Source: Fictibacillus fluitans
GTDB taxonomy: Bacteria > Bacillota > Bacilli > Bacillales > Fictibacillaceae
Length of the DNA stretch: 64,000 nt
NCBI RefSeq assembly: GCF_030418125.1
Contig: NZ_JAUHTR010000001.1
Coordinates: 806,001-870,000, forward strand
Reading direction: 5' to 3'
The number at the start of each line of letters is the position of its first letter. Position 1 is the first letter of the stretch. Made by a program: the position numbers and the translations under genes. Below the pieces are notes generated by a model, which did no database searches, was not told the DNA's origin, and saw only the letters and a program-made list of their open reading frames with translations. Of the stretch, positions 6,990 through 18,121 are shown one piece after another.

Positions 6990-8237
6990 TTATTTAAACG
7001 GCAACTGCCAGACAAATGGATTTCCTTGTTCAAACCAGGTAAACTCTTTATCTGTTAATGAGACTGCAAGATCCATGCGATAGAAGAATTTATTTTGAGC
7101 AATATCTTCCTGAATAAAACATAATTGGTTTTGCTCACTCAAATAATAGTTTCCATTGTGTTTAAAAAGAACTCCATCAGGAAGCAGGGATGTTTCAGAA
7201 ATCTTATATTCAACCGGATCACCAATGTCCATAGAAAGTGTATGGTTTAATTCAATGATTCGTTTTCGTGGCCAATAGTACCGGAGGGCTTCCTGTGAAA
7301 CACGGCGTTTTTTTTGATTTTGAAGATAATAGAGAAAATCGTCTTCTTTTATCAGCAATCCATCATGCAGAGCCTTCCATGTAACGGGAGTGCCTTCTCT
7401 GTATTTAAATAGTACCGGATCCGGTATTTCTATTATATTTTCAAGATAAAGCTGGTCATACATAGCATCCGATAACGGACGCCGTGTCTCTCCCTCGATA
7501 ATATACTTGCATGGACTAATTCCCTTTACAATTGTACCCTCTGGAATCCGGTCGGGCAGATTGACGGAGAGCTGCTGGTAGCTATGCGGTGTTTTTCTGG
7601 TAATATCAAGCACTTCCGAAATGGGATAGAAGGAAGAAAACTCATTTAACCTCGACCAAAATACAGCATCGGCATTAAACCAAAAAGCACGATCATCATC
7701 CCAGTAAGTCCCATGTTTTTTTCGTATCTTTTCAGCAATTCTCCGGGTATGCATCACTGAACAGTGGTCTACTCGGTTTGCTGCACGCTCCAGTACATCT
7801 TCTGCAGGAAGAAGCATGTAATATAAATGCCTTCCATCGTGGTTATAGTACTCAGCTTTTTGTCTTGAATAAACTACGTCCTTGCCGGGGTTCTCCTGAA
7901 AATAAGCCAGCATCTTCTCCAAGCGATGGGGCAGGTATTCAGTATCGTCCGTTAAATAGCAAACATAATCACCTGTTAATTGTTCATAAGCCTGGTTGAT
8001 TAAATAAGCATACCTTGTAACTTTGTGCCGATCTTCATCCTTTACATTGCTGTTGATATACGTAATACGGGAATCCTGCAAGAAAGGAAGAATGGCTGAG
8101 AGAGTTTCCTGATTAGAATGATCATCCATAATAAAGAGCTCCCAGTCTGTATGTGTCTGCACAAGTATACTTTGAATGGATTTTCCAACCAAGTCTGGTT
8201 TATTGTAGCTGGTCAATATGATTGATACTTTCACCAT
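6990..8237 (-). CDS. Glycosyltransferase family 2 with three C-terminal repeats
   Basis: 415 residues. Residues 1-215 are a GT-A fold GT2 domain: 'VSIILTSYNKPDLVGKSIQSI', 'MDDHSN' at 37-42 and an acidic TDDTE at 96-100 as the metal/nucleotide site. The rest is unusual: three related units of about 50 residues at about 233-283, 293-342 and 355-408. Each starts G-x-(L/I/V)-(L/V)-(F/I)-K, has an aromatic core (KYIIEGETRR, YYLQNQKKRR, YYLSEQNQL) and ends near a G-(T/D/N)-P-(V/F). They resemble short beta repeats used for carbohydrate or wall binding. Last gene of manC-GT4-GT2; start supported by AAGGAG. Confidence 0.85.
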   Translation of the reverse strand: MVKVSIILTSYNKPDLVGKSIQSILVQTHTDWELFIMDDHSNQETLSAILPFLQDSRITYINSNVKDEDRHKVTRYAYLINQAYEQLTGDYVCYLTDDTEYLPHRLEKMLAYFQENPGKDVVYSRQKAEYYNHDGRHLYYMLLPAEDVLERAANRVDHCSVMHTRRIAEKIRKKHGTYWDDDRAFWFNADAVFWSRLNEFSSFYPISEVLDITRKTPHSYQQLSVNLPDRIPEGTIVKGISPCKYIIEGETRRPLSDAMYDQLYLENIIEIPDPVLFKYREGTPVTWKALHDGLLIKEDDFLYYLQNQKKRRVSQEALRYYWPRKRIIELNHTLSMDIGDPVEYKISETSLLPDGVLFKHNGNYYLSEQNQLCFIQEDIAQNKFFYRMDLAVSLTDKEFTWFEQGNPFVWQLPFK

Positions 8238-8241
8238 ATAT

Positions 8242-9318
8242 TCACTCCTTCAGCCTGCCTAAGGCGAGAATCATTCTATCAGCGCTCTTTTCCCAGCTGA
8301 ATTTTTGTACTTGGGTCTTCCCTTTTTCAATTAATAATTGACTTATCTTCTCGTTATTTAATATACGGAGCATCGCAGAACTGATATCACTTATGCTTAA
8401 TGGATTAACAAGCAGGGCTGCATCTCCTGCCACTTCCGGCAGTGAGGAAACATTTGAAGTAATGACAGGCACTTCGCATGCCATCGCCTCTAAAACAGGT
8501 AAACCAAAACCTTCATACAATGATGGAAAAACAAATGCAGATGCACCGCTTAGAAGAGAGAGATAGTCACCCTCAGGAACGTAGCCTGTGAAAATGGGAC
8601 ATACCCCCGCTTTTCTTGCTTCCATTTGGAACATCAGAATAAATGCATTACTTAAATCTCCAGCAATGACCAATTGATGCTCTTGCTTTAAATTTTCCTT
8701 AATCTGGCCAAAAGCCTTAATTATTGATGGAACGTTCTTTTGGATTTCACCGCCACCCGCATACAGAAGATACGGTTTTGTTATTCCATACTTATTAGGG
8801 ATTCGTTTTGGGTCTGTTTTTTTAAAAGAAAGGGATACACCGGCAGCAATCACATTTATCAATGATGGATCAATATTAAAATGTTTAATTAAATCCTGTT
8901 TGGTATATTCCGAATTGGCCAAAATCAGATCACTTTCTGAAACAAAACGCATCATTTTTTTGTAATTTTCTTTCCATTCATCACTGAAAAGAAAATACTG
9001 TGGATATAAGAACGGAATGATGTCGTGAACCATTACGGATACTTTTACATCACCAAACCATTCCCGGCTCATTTCAGGAAACATATAATAATCAAATGGT
9101 GCCTGAATATGATATATGCCTACCTTTTGGGAGGCAAGAAATGATTCCAGGTCTTTCCTGGCCTCCAGAGCAGTCACAGAAGGATCCGGTGTATAGGGAA
9201 GAAAATCATAAGAAGAGGGGCGTTTGTATAGAGCATGTAACAGTTCTCTTGAAAATCGTCCAATTCCCCTTTTCGATGAAGGAGTATTTTCATAGATTTG
9301 ATCATAGGCAATGATCAT
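8242..9318 (-). CDS. Glycosyltransferase family 4
   Basis: 358 residues from the ATG at 9318, which has AAAAAGGAGGAATAAT before it; the longer ORF adds only seven unsupported residues. The N-terminus 'IIAYDQIYENTPSSKRGIGRF' is typical of mannosyltransferase-like GT4 enzymes that begin with a RGIGRY-type motif. The C-terminal domain has 'YAGGGEIQKNVPSIIKAF' and the E-x7-E signature in 'YEGFGLPVLEAMACEVPVI'. The stop of manC lies one base upstream, so the two are coupled. Given manC it may use GDP-mannose or a derived GDP-sugar (inference). Paralogue of the gene at 17033. Confidence 0.87.
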   Translation of the reverse strand: MIIAYDQIYENTPSSKRGIGRFSRELLHALYKRPSSYDFLPYTPDPSVTALEARKDLESFLASQKVGIYHIQAPFDYYMFPEMSREWFGDVKVSVMVHDIIPFLYPQYFLFSDEWKENYKKMMRFVSESDLILANSEYTKQDLIKHFNIDPSLINVIAAGVSLSFKKTDPKRIPNKYGITKPYLLYAGGGEIQKNVPSIIKAFGQIKENLKQEHQLVIAGDLSNAFILMFQMEARKAGVCPIFTGYVPEGDYLSLLSGASAFVFPSLYEGFGLPVLEAMACEVPVITSNVSSLPEVAGDAALLVNPLSISDISSAMLRILNNEKISQLLIEKGKTQVQKFSWEKSADRMILALGRLKE

Positions 9319-9319
9319 A

Positions 9320-10345
9320 TTATTCCTCCTTTTTATCATCTAACTTTTGCAGTTCCTCTTTGATTTTCTGTTCTTGTGATTTATGACAAACGAGCAGACC
9401 CGCATCCGTTTCAACAACGATTATGTCATCAAGACCGATTACGATTGTTTTCTTGGTTTCGGAAATAACAGTGCAGTTATTCCCGGTAACAATCGTTTGT
9501 TTGCCCTTTATCAGATTATCATGCAGGTCTTTTGCCTGAAACCGCTCCAATGAGCCCCATGTCCCGATATCATCCCATTCAAATGATGCGGGGACCATGA
9601 ATACTTTGTCTGCTTTTTCAAGGATTGCATAATCCACAGATATTTTCGGGAGATCTCCGTATGCCTCTTTTAAGTTACTATTTTTATTATTGAGTGTATT
9701 CCAGAGTTCTTCCTGATGGGTTTTCATATAAAAAGCAATGGTGGATGGCCGCCAAATAAAAATACCACTGTTCCAATACATTCTTTTTTCAAGAATAAGT
9801 TCTTCAGCCTTACTTAATGAAGGCTTTTCAATAAATTGCCGGACTGGGAGGATCTCCCCTTCCTGACTTAGTAAATCAGCCTCAATATAGCCATAGCCCG
9901 TTTCCGGACGGTTTGGACGAATACCTATGGTAATGATATTACCGAACTCGGATGCAGCTTTTCCCGCCAATTCCAATGTATCCTTAAATTTCACATTATG
10001 GTCAATATATTGATCTGAAGGCGCAGTGACGATTACTTCATCATCCTGCATTTCAAGAAATCTAATGGAAGTCAGTGCAATACATGGTGCTGTATCTTTC
10101 CGTTCAGGCTCCACTATTATATTTTGGGATAACAGAAGCGGCAGCTGTTTTTTTACTGTACTAAGATATTCTTCTGTGGTTACAACATAAATCTTTTCGG
10201 CCGGAAGCCATGAATGAAAACGTTCAAAGGTTTCCTGGATTAATGTCTGGTTGGAGCGCAGGCTTAAGAATTGTTTCGGCCTGACACTGGTGCTCCATGG
10301 CCAAAACCTCGATCCCTGTCCCCCAGCCATGATGACTGCTTTCAT
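9320..10345 (-). CDS. manC: Mannose-1-phosphate guanylyltransferase
   Basis: 341 residues. Makes GDP-mannose from mannose-1-phosphate and GTP in the cytoplasm. The signature 'AVIMAGGQGSRFWPWS' with 'RPKQF' fills residues 3-26, followed by 'APSDQYI', 'GYGYIEA', 'FIEKP' and 'WNSGIFIW', all diagnostic for the GDP-mannose pyrophosphorylase family. The length fits a single-domain enzyme without the C-terminal phosphomannose isomerase cupin of bifunctional types. AGGTGG precedes ATG. First gene of a manC-GT4-GT2 unit; its product feeds gmd/rmd just upstream. Confidence 0.93.
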   Translation of the reverse strand: MKAVIMAGGQGSRFWPWSTSVRPKQFLSLRSNQTLIQETFERFHSWLPAEKIYVVTTEEYLSTVKKQLPLLLSQNIIVEPERKDTAPCIALTSIRFLEMQDDEVIVTAPSDQYIDHNVKFKDTLELAGKAASEFGNIITIGIRPNRPETGYGYIEADLLSQEGEILPVRQFIEKPSLSKAEELILEKRMYWNSGIFIWRPSTIAFYMKTHQEELWNTLNNKNSNLKEAYGDLPKISVDYAILEKADKVFMVPASFEWDDIGTWGSLERFQAKDLHDNLIKGKQTIVTGNNCTVISETKKTIVIGLDDIIVVETDAGLLVCHKSQEQKIKEELQKLDDKKEE

Positions 10346-10467
10346 TTTTCCACCTCATATTTCATGACATAATTATCCCCACCTTATTTTTCTATGCTAG
10401 TAACCCTTTAATGGATTGGACAATATCCCAATTGACCTCTTTCTTCAAAAAAAAAGCTGGCTCAGCC

Positions 10468-12386
<1,919 letters not shown>

Positions 12387-12387
12387 T

Positions 12388-12414
12388 TATCTATGTAGCA
12401 AATGATTCATTTAT
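12388..12414 (-). promoter_or_regulatory. Candidate sigma-E/K-type promoter of gmd-rmd
   Basis: On the minus strand, ATA (12412-12414), 16 bp, then CATAGATA (12388-12395). This resembles mother-cell sigma-E promoters (ATA, 16-18 bp, CATACAAT) and partly sigma-K. The region is AT-rich, so a chance match is possible. Confidence 0.3.
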
Positions 12415-12424
12415 GACATAAAAA

Positions 12425-12449
12425 GAAGCAGCAATTTGGCGGCTGCTGT
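12425..12449 (-). terminator. Probable intrinsic terminator of the 18121-12454 operon
   Basis: On the minus strand AGCAGC, 9-nt loop, GCTGCT, then TCTTTTTATG, directly after the stop at 12454. The stem is short, so strength is uncertain. Confidence 0.5.
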
Positions 12450-12453
12450 TTGT

Positions 12454-13566
12454 CTATAATAAATGAAGTTTTTGAAGTCTTTGTTTCATGGCCATCCCGC
12501 TTCGTTCAGGTGACCATTCTTTAAAGGTCTCAATGGCTTTCTTTTTGAGTTGCTGGTACCATTTCTCTTCAAGAAAGAGTTTTCTCATATAAAATGCCGC
12601 TTCATCCAAATCAGGATCTGCCCACATTTGATAAGTTTGATAAGGGCCCCACTCTTTTTCTACATGGATTAAGGAATAAGATACACAGCAGGAATTCTCA
12701 GCGTCCATAAAATCTGTGTTGCCAGACCAATTTGTAGCGATGACCGGTTTACCGAGACACATCGCTTCCGCCAGCGAAAGACCAAACCCTTCCGAACGGT
12801 GCAACGATATAAACGCATCACAACTGTTCATCAATAACTGTAAATCTGGTTTATTAAGAACCTTATTTATGATATACACATTCTTATAACCCTTTAAGCT
12901 ACTATTCAATTCTTCAAGCTCTTCGGTGATATCAAATCCGTTATTATTAATTTTAATTACTAATCCCACGTTATCCTCGCTTTTTTGAAAAGCTTTCTTG
13001 TAAGCATCAATAACTCCCGTTGGGTTTTTTCTCATTTGTGAACTGCACGGATCATACATCGCTAAAAAAAGGAAACTTTCAATCGGCAGCTGAAACCTTT
13101 GGCGAGAATTGTTGTTTTGGATTTGAGGTATGGAAAGACCATGTGGAACATAGTGAACGGGAACAGGCGATTTTTTTCCAATGGCTTCTTTAATAAAATG
13201 GGTGGGTGCCCAGATTTCATCCACCAACTTAAAAGCAGGGCAGAAACTCTCTGGAAAATCCGGAAGCTCCCAATGCCATACCCCTATATTGTAACGGCCT
13301 TTAAAATGGTCACGTTTAATAAGTTGATGTGTATGAGCAACAATCATTTGGTCTGCATTGATATGAAAAATATTTGTGTCGTATTTAGGTTCTTTAACTT
13401 CCTTATGCTGCCAGGTCAGATCATTCTGGCGGGATGAACAGAAAGGATAGTTGATGATACAAAAGGGGATGTTGGCCGCTTCAAGAGCACTCGCAGCCAA
13501 TCTGCAGGATTCACCCACCCCCAGCTCCGCCCGATTATATCCAAATAAATTCACACCTTTTTTCAC
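12454..13566 (-). CDS. Glycosyltransferase family 4
   Basis: 370 residues from a GTG start with AAGGGTGAT upstream. Begins 'GVNLFGYNRAELGVGESCRL', a signature shared with the next gene at 13583 and with GT4 enzymes of surface polysaccharide clusters. The C-terminal donor domain has 'MYDPCSSQMRKNPTGVIDAY' and 'RSEGFGLSLAEAMCLGKPVIATNW' with the E-x7-E site. Cytosolic, no membrane segments. Last gene of a five-gene operon. Tandem paralogue of 13583 with the same 370-residue length, so a local duplication. Confidence 0.87.
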   Translation of the reverse strand: MKKGVNLFGYNRAELGVGESCRLAASALEAANIPFCIINYPFCSSRQNDLTWQHKEVKEPKYDTNIFHINADQMIVAHTHQLIKRDHFKGRYNIGVWHWELPDFPESFCPAFKLVDEIWAPTHFIKEAIGKKSPVPVHYVPHGLSIPQIQNNNSRQRFQLPIESFLFLAMYDPCSSQMRKNPTGVIDAYKKAFQKSEDNVGLVIKINNNGFDITEELEELNSSLKGYKNVYIINKVLNKPDLQLLMNSCDAFISLHRSEGFGLSLAEAMCLGKPVIATNWSGNTDFMDAENSCCVSYSLIHVEKEWGPYQTYQMWADPDLDEAAFYMRKLFLEEKWYQQLKKKAIETFKEWSPERSGMAMKQRLQKLHLL

Positions 13567-13582
13567 AACAAAATCACCCTTC

Positions 13583-14695
13583 TTACAATAATTTAAGTTG
13601 CTCCAATCTTTCTTTTGTCAGTGTACCAATCCTTTCACATGACAATTTTTCACGGATATCTTTCTTTCCTTGTTTAGCTAATTTAACAGCAAAATCCCTG
13701 TTCTCTACTATCTTTAGCATAATCTCAGCAGCATGTATGATGTCTGGTTCTGCCCAAACCTGCCCTTTTTGATAAGGTCCAAACTGTTTTTTCAGCTCTA
13801 CCAAGGTATAATCCACCAACATAGAATTGTCTTTTGTCATAAATTCTATATTCCCTGACCAATTGGTACCCATCACCGGAGTACCAAGATACATGGCTTC
13901 AGCTAGAGGTAATCCAAAACCTTCTGAGCGGTGCAAGGAAACTAAACAGTCAACAGAAGCAATTAAAGACAACGTTTCTTTCCTGCTTAATATTTGGTCA
14001 ACGAGATATACATTTGGGATATGTTTTATCATATCTTTTAAATCATTCAATTCCTTTTTCCAAGGCGTTGTTGCATTTACTTTTATAACAAGGCCGGCTT
14101 TATTGTCTTTATTACCAAAGGCTTTTAAATATGCATTTATAGCTGCCATTGGGTTTTTCCGTTCTTTTGTGCTTTGAATATCGAACATGGTTAAAAACAG
14201 AAATTTTTCAGGGGGAAGTAGAAATTGTGATCGATCAGGGGCTGGTTCTATATCAATTTCAACAGCATGAGGAATTTTTATTACGGGAACAGGTGACTTT
14301 TTTTCAATACTTTGTTTAACAAATTCTGAAGGAACCCAGATCTCATCGACAAACTGGAAGGTATAGTTCCACTCATCCGGAAAAACGGGTAGTTCCCAAT
14401 GCCAGTAGCCAATATTTATTCGATTTTCGAAAAGCTTCTTTCCAAAGAAGTACAGGTATGCATTTTGTATCGAGTCTGCGTTCACATGAAAGATATTGGT
14501 TGAATACAGCGGATTTTCGATTTCCTTATGGATCCATGTTGTATCCTCTTGTCTTTGTACACACAGTGGAAAATTAATAATTCCAAATGGAATGTTTGAC
14601 CTGGTTAACACATTTGCAGCGCTTCTGCATGACTCACCGAGTCCTAATTCTGCTCTTGAGTAACCGACTAAATTAATTCCTTTTCCATATTCCAT
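13583..14695 (-). CDS. Glycosyltransferase family 4
   Basis: 370 residues, ATG with AAAGGAGC 7 nt upstream. Paralogue of the downstream gene at 12454: 'GINLVGYSRAELGLGESCRS' at the N-terminus and 'RSEGFGLPLAEAMYLGTPVMGTNW' with the E-x7-E donor site. Gap to the next gene 16 bp. Acceptor and donor sugars cannot be predicted. Codon use is noticeably more AT-rich than in manC, gmd and rmd. Confidence 0.87.
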   Translation of the reverse strand: MEYGKGINLVGYSRAELGLGESCRSAANVLTRSNIPFGIINFPLCVQRQEDTTWIHKEIENPLYSTNIFHVNADSIQNAYLYFFGKKLFENRINIGYWHWELPVFPDEWNYTFQFVDEIWVPSEFVKQSIEKKSPVPVIKIPHAVEIDIEPAPDRSQFLLPPEKFLFLTMFDIQSTKERKNPMAAINAYLKAFGNKDNKAGLVIKVNATTPWKKELNDLKDMIKHIPNVYLVDQILSRKETLSLIASVDCLVSLHRSEGFGLPLAEAMYLGTPVMGTNWSGNIEFMTKDNSMLVDYTLVELKKQFGPYQKGQVWAEPDIIHAAEIMLKIVENRDFAVKLAKQGKKDIREKLSCERIGTLTKERLEQLKLL

Positions 14696-14744
14696 GTTAA
14701 GCTCCTTTTTGTTTTAAAATACAAGTTCCTTAGTTATATAATCA

Positions 14745-15875
14745 TTAATTTATTATTTTTGCTAAAGAAATTTGCTTAACTCTAAATTCCCCCCTGATCT
14801 CCTGGTCGGTTCCACTGTACAAATTTATGGAAACTATATTTTTGCTTTCACTTAGATTAAACTTTGTTTTTACTTTCTTTTCTGCTGCAAATTCATAATT
14901 AAGGAAAGATTTATTGTTAACACTTAAATCAAAATATACTCGCTTATTACCTTTGACTTCTATTTCAATCGTTATTTCATATTCCCCATTATCAAGTTGA
15001 ATTTCAGGATACATACTAATTAATCCCTGTTTGGGAATTTGAATCCAGCCTGAGCTATCAAATGAATGAAGATGAGTAAATTTTGAAAAGTAAAAATTGG
15101 GAATAATATCTGGATCATTATAAAATAAATTAGTTTCTGGCTGGTTAATGTTTAGAATGATGTCTTTGGATTTTGTTCGTTTTATAAATATAAAGACGAT
15201 TCCGTTTGCACAAGGAAACGGGCTATCAAATTTTGTATCTGACAGTTGTTCCATGTTAACTTGTTCCCATAATTGAACGGGAGGGTTTCCCATTAGCTCC
15301 ATATCTGTTTTTTTATAAAAAATAAAATTCACATCTTCTTTTGGAAGCCCAAATTTCGCAAATAAAAGATATAAATATTCTTTATTAAATTGTATCAGCC
15401 ATTTAAAATCAACTAATTTACCATAGGGTACGGTGATAAAAGCCTCTCCTTCTAATTTAAGCAAGTTATAAATTTTTATGATTGCCTTTAAAGGAGCTTC
15501 TCTATCTTTATCTAAAGTATTTTCCCCATACGTTCCAGTTGGCTCTGTTGTTTGCCCAATATGTTCAATAGTTGAAACAGACACAATTGCATCATATTTA
15601 TTTACTGGCTCATAGTCCATCAGATCAATATTTAATACATTTGGAGAAACTTCAAATTTATCAATTACATCCCAGGTTACTTTTTCATTGTTATAATTTT
15701 TAAAAACATTTCCTACTTCTAGTATTTTTTTTTCTTTATACTTATTAAAAAAATCTTTTGCAACCGGAACTTCAATTGACCTTTCAGAAAAATTATTATA
15801 TGAACTTTTGCTATAATAAAACTGTTTGCCGTTCATATTAAATTGAGGTCTAAATTTATGCTGAAATAAACCCAT
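14745..15875 (-). CDS. SAM-dependent methyltransferase with C-terminal beta domain
   Basis: 376 residues; GGAGG 6-7 nt before ATG. Residues about 45-200 are a class I methyltransferase: motif I 'KKILEVGNV', acidic 'WDVIDKFE', 'DAIVSVSTIEHIG' and 'GEAFITVPYG'. Residues about 250-376 form an added domain with alternating hydrophobics ('GEYEITIEIEVKGNKRVYFDLS') resembling a beta-sandwich, perhaps carbohydrate-binding. Located between glycosyltransferases in one operon, it probably O-methylates a sugar of the glycan. Methylation can cap chain ends; this is inference. Confidence 0.75.
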   Translation of the reverse strand: MGLFQHKFRPQFNMNGKQFYYSKSSYNNFSERSIEVPVAKDFFNKYKEKKILEVGNVFKNYNNEKVTWDVIDKFEVSPNVLNIDLMDYEPVNKYDAIVSVSTIEHIGQTTEPTGTYGENTLDKDREAPLKAIIKIYNLLKLEGEAFITVPYGKLVDFKWLIQFNKEYLYLLFAKFGLPKEDVNFIFYKKTDMELMGNPPVQLWEQVNMEQLSDTKFDSPFPCANGIVFIFIKRTKSKDIILNINQPETNLFYNDPDIIPNFYFSKFTHLHSFDSSGWIQIPKQGLISMYPEIQLDNGEYEITIEIEVKGNKRVYFDLSVNNKSFLNYEFAAEKKVKTKFNLSESKNIVSINLYSGTDQEIRGEFRVKQISLAKIIN

Positions 15876-15900
15876 ACCTAACCTCCATTATTTTTGGCAT

Positions 15901-17019
15901 TTATATAATGCTCTCTATGATTCTTGAAACACTTTCAATAGAGTATTTGTTAAGTATTTGTTCTTTTCCTATTTGTGCAATTTGTGCTCGTTTTTTTTCA
16001 TTTTCATAGGCTTCTCTCATAACTTTTCGAACACCCTCTTCTTTAACTTTAGCCCATTGATGACCCAAATACAGACTTGGTCTAGTTAACATTAATTGAA
16101 TATCTACTGGTTCTAATTCATTTTCAGGTTGAATAAGGAAACAATTTTTATCACATATGAATTCAGTGGAACCTCCCCAGTTAATAGAGATTACTGGTTT
16201 TCCAAGAGCCATCATTTCCATTTGCGGCATCCCCCATCCACAAGCTCGATCGGTTGAAATATAACAGTTGCTGCTCGTGTACAATGATAATAATTCTTTT
16301 TGGGGCATTTTTTTGTTGTAAACATGAATGCAAGGGACATTTTCTTTCTTTGGTATATATGATTTAATTATCGCTTCTGCATCAATATCTATGCTTTCAT
16401 GAACATAAGTTTTTATAAACAAAGATACTTCTTCACAATCATTAAATTCTTCACAAAAACTTTTAATCAGCAGGTCAAAACCTTTCCTGTAATCCATTTG
16501 TGCGCAATATAAGAATACAAATGGCTTAGCTTGAAAGGGAAACTTAAAAGGTTTGTATAGACAGGGGTTGTAAAACTTTACATCAATTCCATATGGAACA
16601 ACCTTTACTATATGCTTATCAACACCTGCATTAGTATACGTATGGTAATTAAATGATGAAGGAACCCAGATCTGATTCATTTGATTGCATAAATTAATCC
16701 AATGATCTGGTATTCTATCAGTTTCAAAAATTGTTACACCTATTTTTCTCTTAAAACTTAAATAATCAAAACGATTAAAGTCATCAGGAAGACTATGAAT
16801 TATTAATAAAGGATTAGGTCCAAGGGCTGAAATAGGACGATGGATGTTTTCTAGCATTCTGACGTCCTCATTACTTAATTCATCGTGACATGGCCCAATA
16901 TTATAAATATGAACAGGAACCTTTAAGAGTTTAAGCATTTTCAAATAATTTCTAGAAACCGTACCATAACCACCTCGGTCAAACACATGACCTGCCCAAA
17001 ATACACCGGATGCTTTCAT
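15901..17019 (-). CDS. Glycosyltransferase family 4
   Basis: 372 residues; AAGGAGACGAA precedes ATG. Begins 'ASGVFWAGHVFDRGGYGTVSR' and carries 'NQIWVPSSFN', 'GIDVKFYNP', 'YCAQMDYRKGFDLLIKSF' and 'RACGWGMPQMEMMALGKPVISINW'. The usual first glutamate of the E-x7-E donor motif is replaced here (C-G-W-G-M-P-Q-M-E), so only one of the two acidic residues remains. This variation could change donor preference. Paralogue of the gene at 22986 by overall layout. Confidence 0.83.
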   Translation of the reverse strand: MKASGVFWAGHVFDRGGYGTVSRNYLKMLKLLKVPVHIYNIGPCHDELSNEDVRMLENIHRPISALGPNPLLIIHSLPDDFNRFDYLSFKRKIGVTIFETDRIPDHWINLCNQMNQIWVPSSFNYHTYTNAGVDKHIVKVVPYGIDVKFYNPCLYKPFKFPFQAKPFVFLYCAQMDYRKGFDLLIKSFCEEFNDCEEVSLFIKTYVHESIDIDAEAIIKSYIPKKENVPCIHVYNKKMPQKELLSLYTSSNCYISTDRACGWGMPQMEMMALGKPVISINWGGSTEFICDKNCFLIQPENELEPVDIQLMLTRPSLYLGHQWAKVKEEGVRKVMREAYENEKKRAQIAQIGKEQILNKYSIESVSRIIESII

Positions 17020-17032
17020 TTCGTCTCCTTCT

Positions 17033-18121
17033 CTATTTAATTATTTTTTCATACGCATTCAATACTTTTAATGCAGTTTTTGGCCAAGTAAAAGACTTTG
17101 CATGTATAATTCCTTTTTCAATAAATGATTTTTGTAACTCGGGTTTTGTTAGTATAGTTTGCATTCCATTAGCTAAATCACCGATATCTGATGGATTAAT
17201 TTTATAGCAGGAGTCTCCTCCTATTTCATCCATTGATGAGGTCTTAGAAGTTAATACTGGCGTACCACATGCCATTGCCTCAATTACTGGTAAACCGAGC
17301 CCTTCATACAAGGAGGGAAAAACAAAAAGAACCGCTTGACTGTAAACTTTTACTAGGTGATCCAAAGAGAGATATCCAGGAAAAATTAGACGTTCATCAA
17401 TATGATATAAAGAAGCTATACGCTTAATTTGGGAGAGATACGTTTCTGTAAAGCGACCAGGCAGTACAATATCATACCTCTCTGGCAGATGGGTACTTAT
17501 TTTGCCAAAAGCATGAATAAAACCTAAAAGGTTTTTTCTAAATTCCATACCTCCAATAAACAGAAGGTAAGGATTTGTTATACCGAGATTTGTAAGGACT
17601 GTAGGATCTACAGTTTTCTTAAATAAGGGATCTACACCTCCATGTATAACCTCTACTTTTTCATGATTCATATTAAAATGTTTAATGCCATCCTCTTTGG
17701 TTTTATTTGAAATGGCAAAAATTAAATCACAGTTATTTATGAAATTCATCATTTTTATAAAATGCTGTTTTTCTTTTTCGTTTCTTAAATATATATCTTT
17801 ATATATCCAAGGAATAACATCATAGAAGGTCACAGCTACCTTAACATTTAGAAATAAATCCTCGTCCAAGAGCTCATTATAGTTAAAAAAATATTCAATT
17901 GGACTGGTTATATGGTAAATATCGATTGAATTACGCTCAAGGAACTTTTTAAGCCTGTCTTTCTCTAGTTCCGACTTACTTCCAGGTATTGGAGAAAAGA
18001 AAAAAAGGGTATGTTTGCTGTTTAACTCCATAATTTGTTGAATTAGACTCTTTGAATAAGTCCCAATCCCTCTCATATTGGAGTCCGAAAATGAATAAAA
18101 GGTATCAAAAGCAATATTCAA
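17033..18121 (-). CDS. Glycosyltransferase family 4
   Basis: 362 residues from a TTG start with AAAGGAGATGG upstream. 'NIAFDTFYSFSDSNMRGIGTY' at the N-terminus is the same RGIG(R/T)-type opening as in the gene at 8242, so the two are paralogues. The donor domain has 'FIGGMEFRKNLLGFIHAF' and 'YEGLGLPVIEAMACGTPVL' with the E-x7-E pair. First gene of the operon running to 12454; a long intergenic region with an inverted repeat lies upstream. Confidence 0.86.
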   Translation of the reverse strand: MNIAFDTFYSFSDSNMRGIGTYSKSLIQQIMELNSKHTLFFFSPIPGSKSELEKDRLKKFLERNSIDIYHITSPIEYFFNYNELLDEDLFLNVKVAVTFYDVIPWIYKDIYLRNEKEKQHFIKMMNFINNCDLIFAISNKTKEDGIKHFNMNHEKVEVIHGGVDPLFKKTVDPTVLTNLGITNPYLLFIGGMEFRKNLLGFIHAFGKISTHLPERYDIVLPGRFTETYLSQIKRIASLYHIDERLIFPGYLSLDHLVKVYSQAVLFVFPSLYEGLGLPVIEAMACGTPVLTSKTSSMDEIGGDSCYKINPSDIGDLANGMQTILTKPELQKSFIEKGIIHAKSFTWPKTALKVLNAYEKIIK

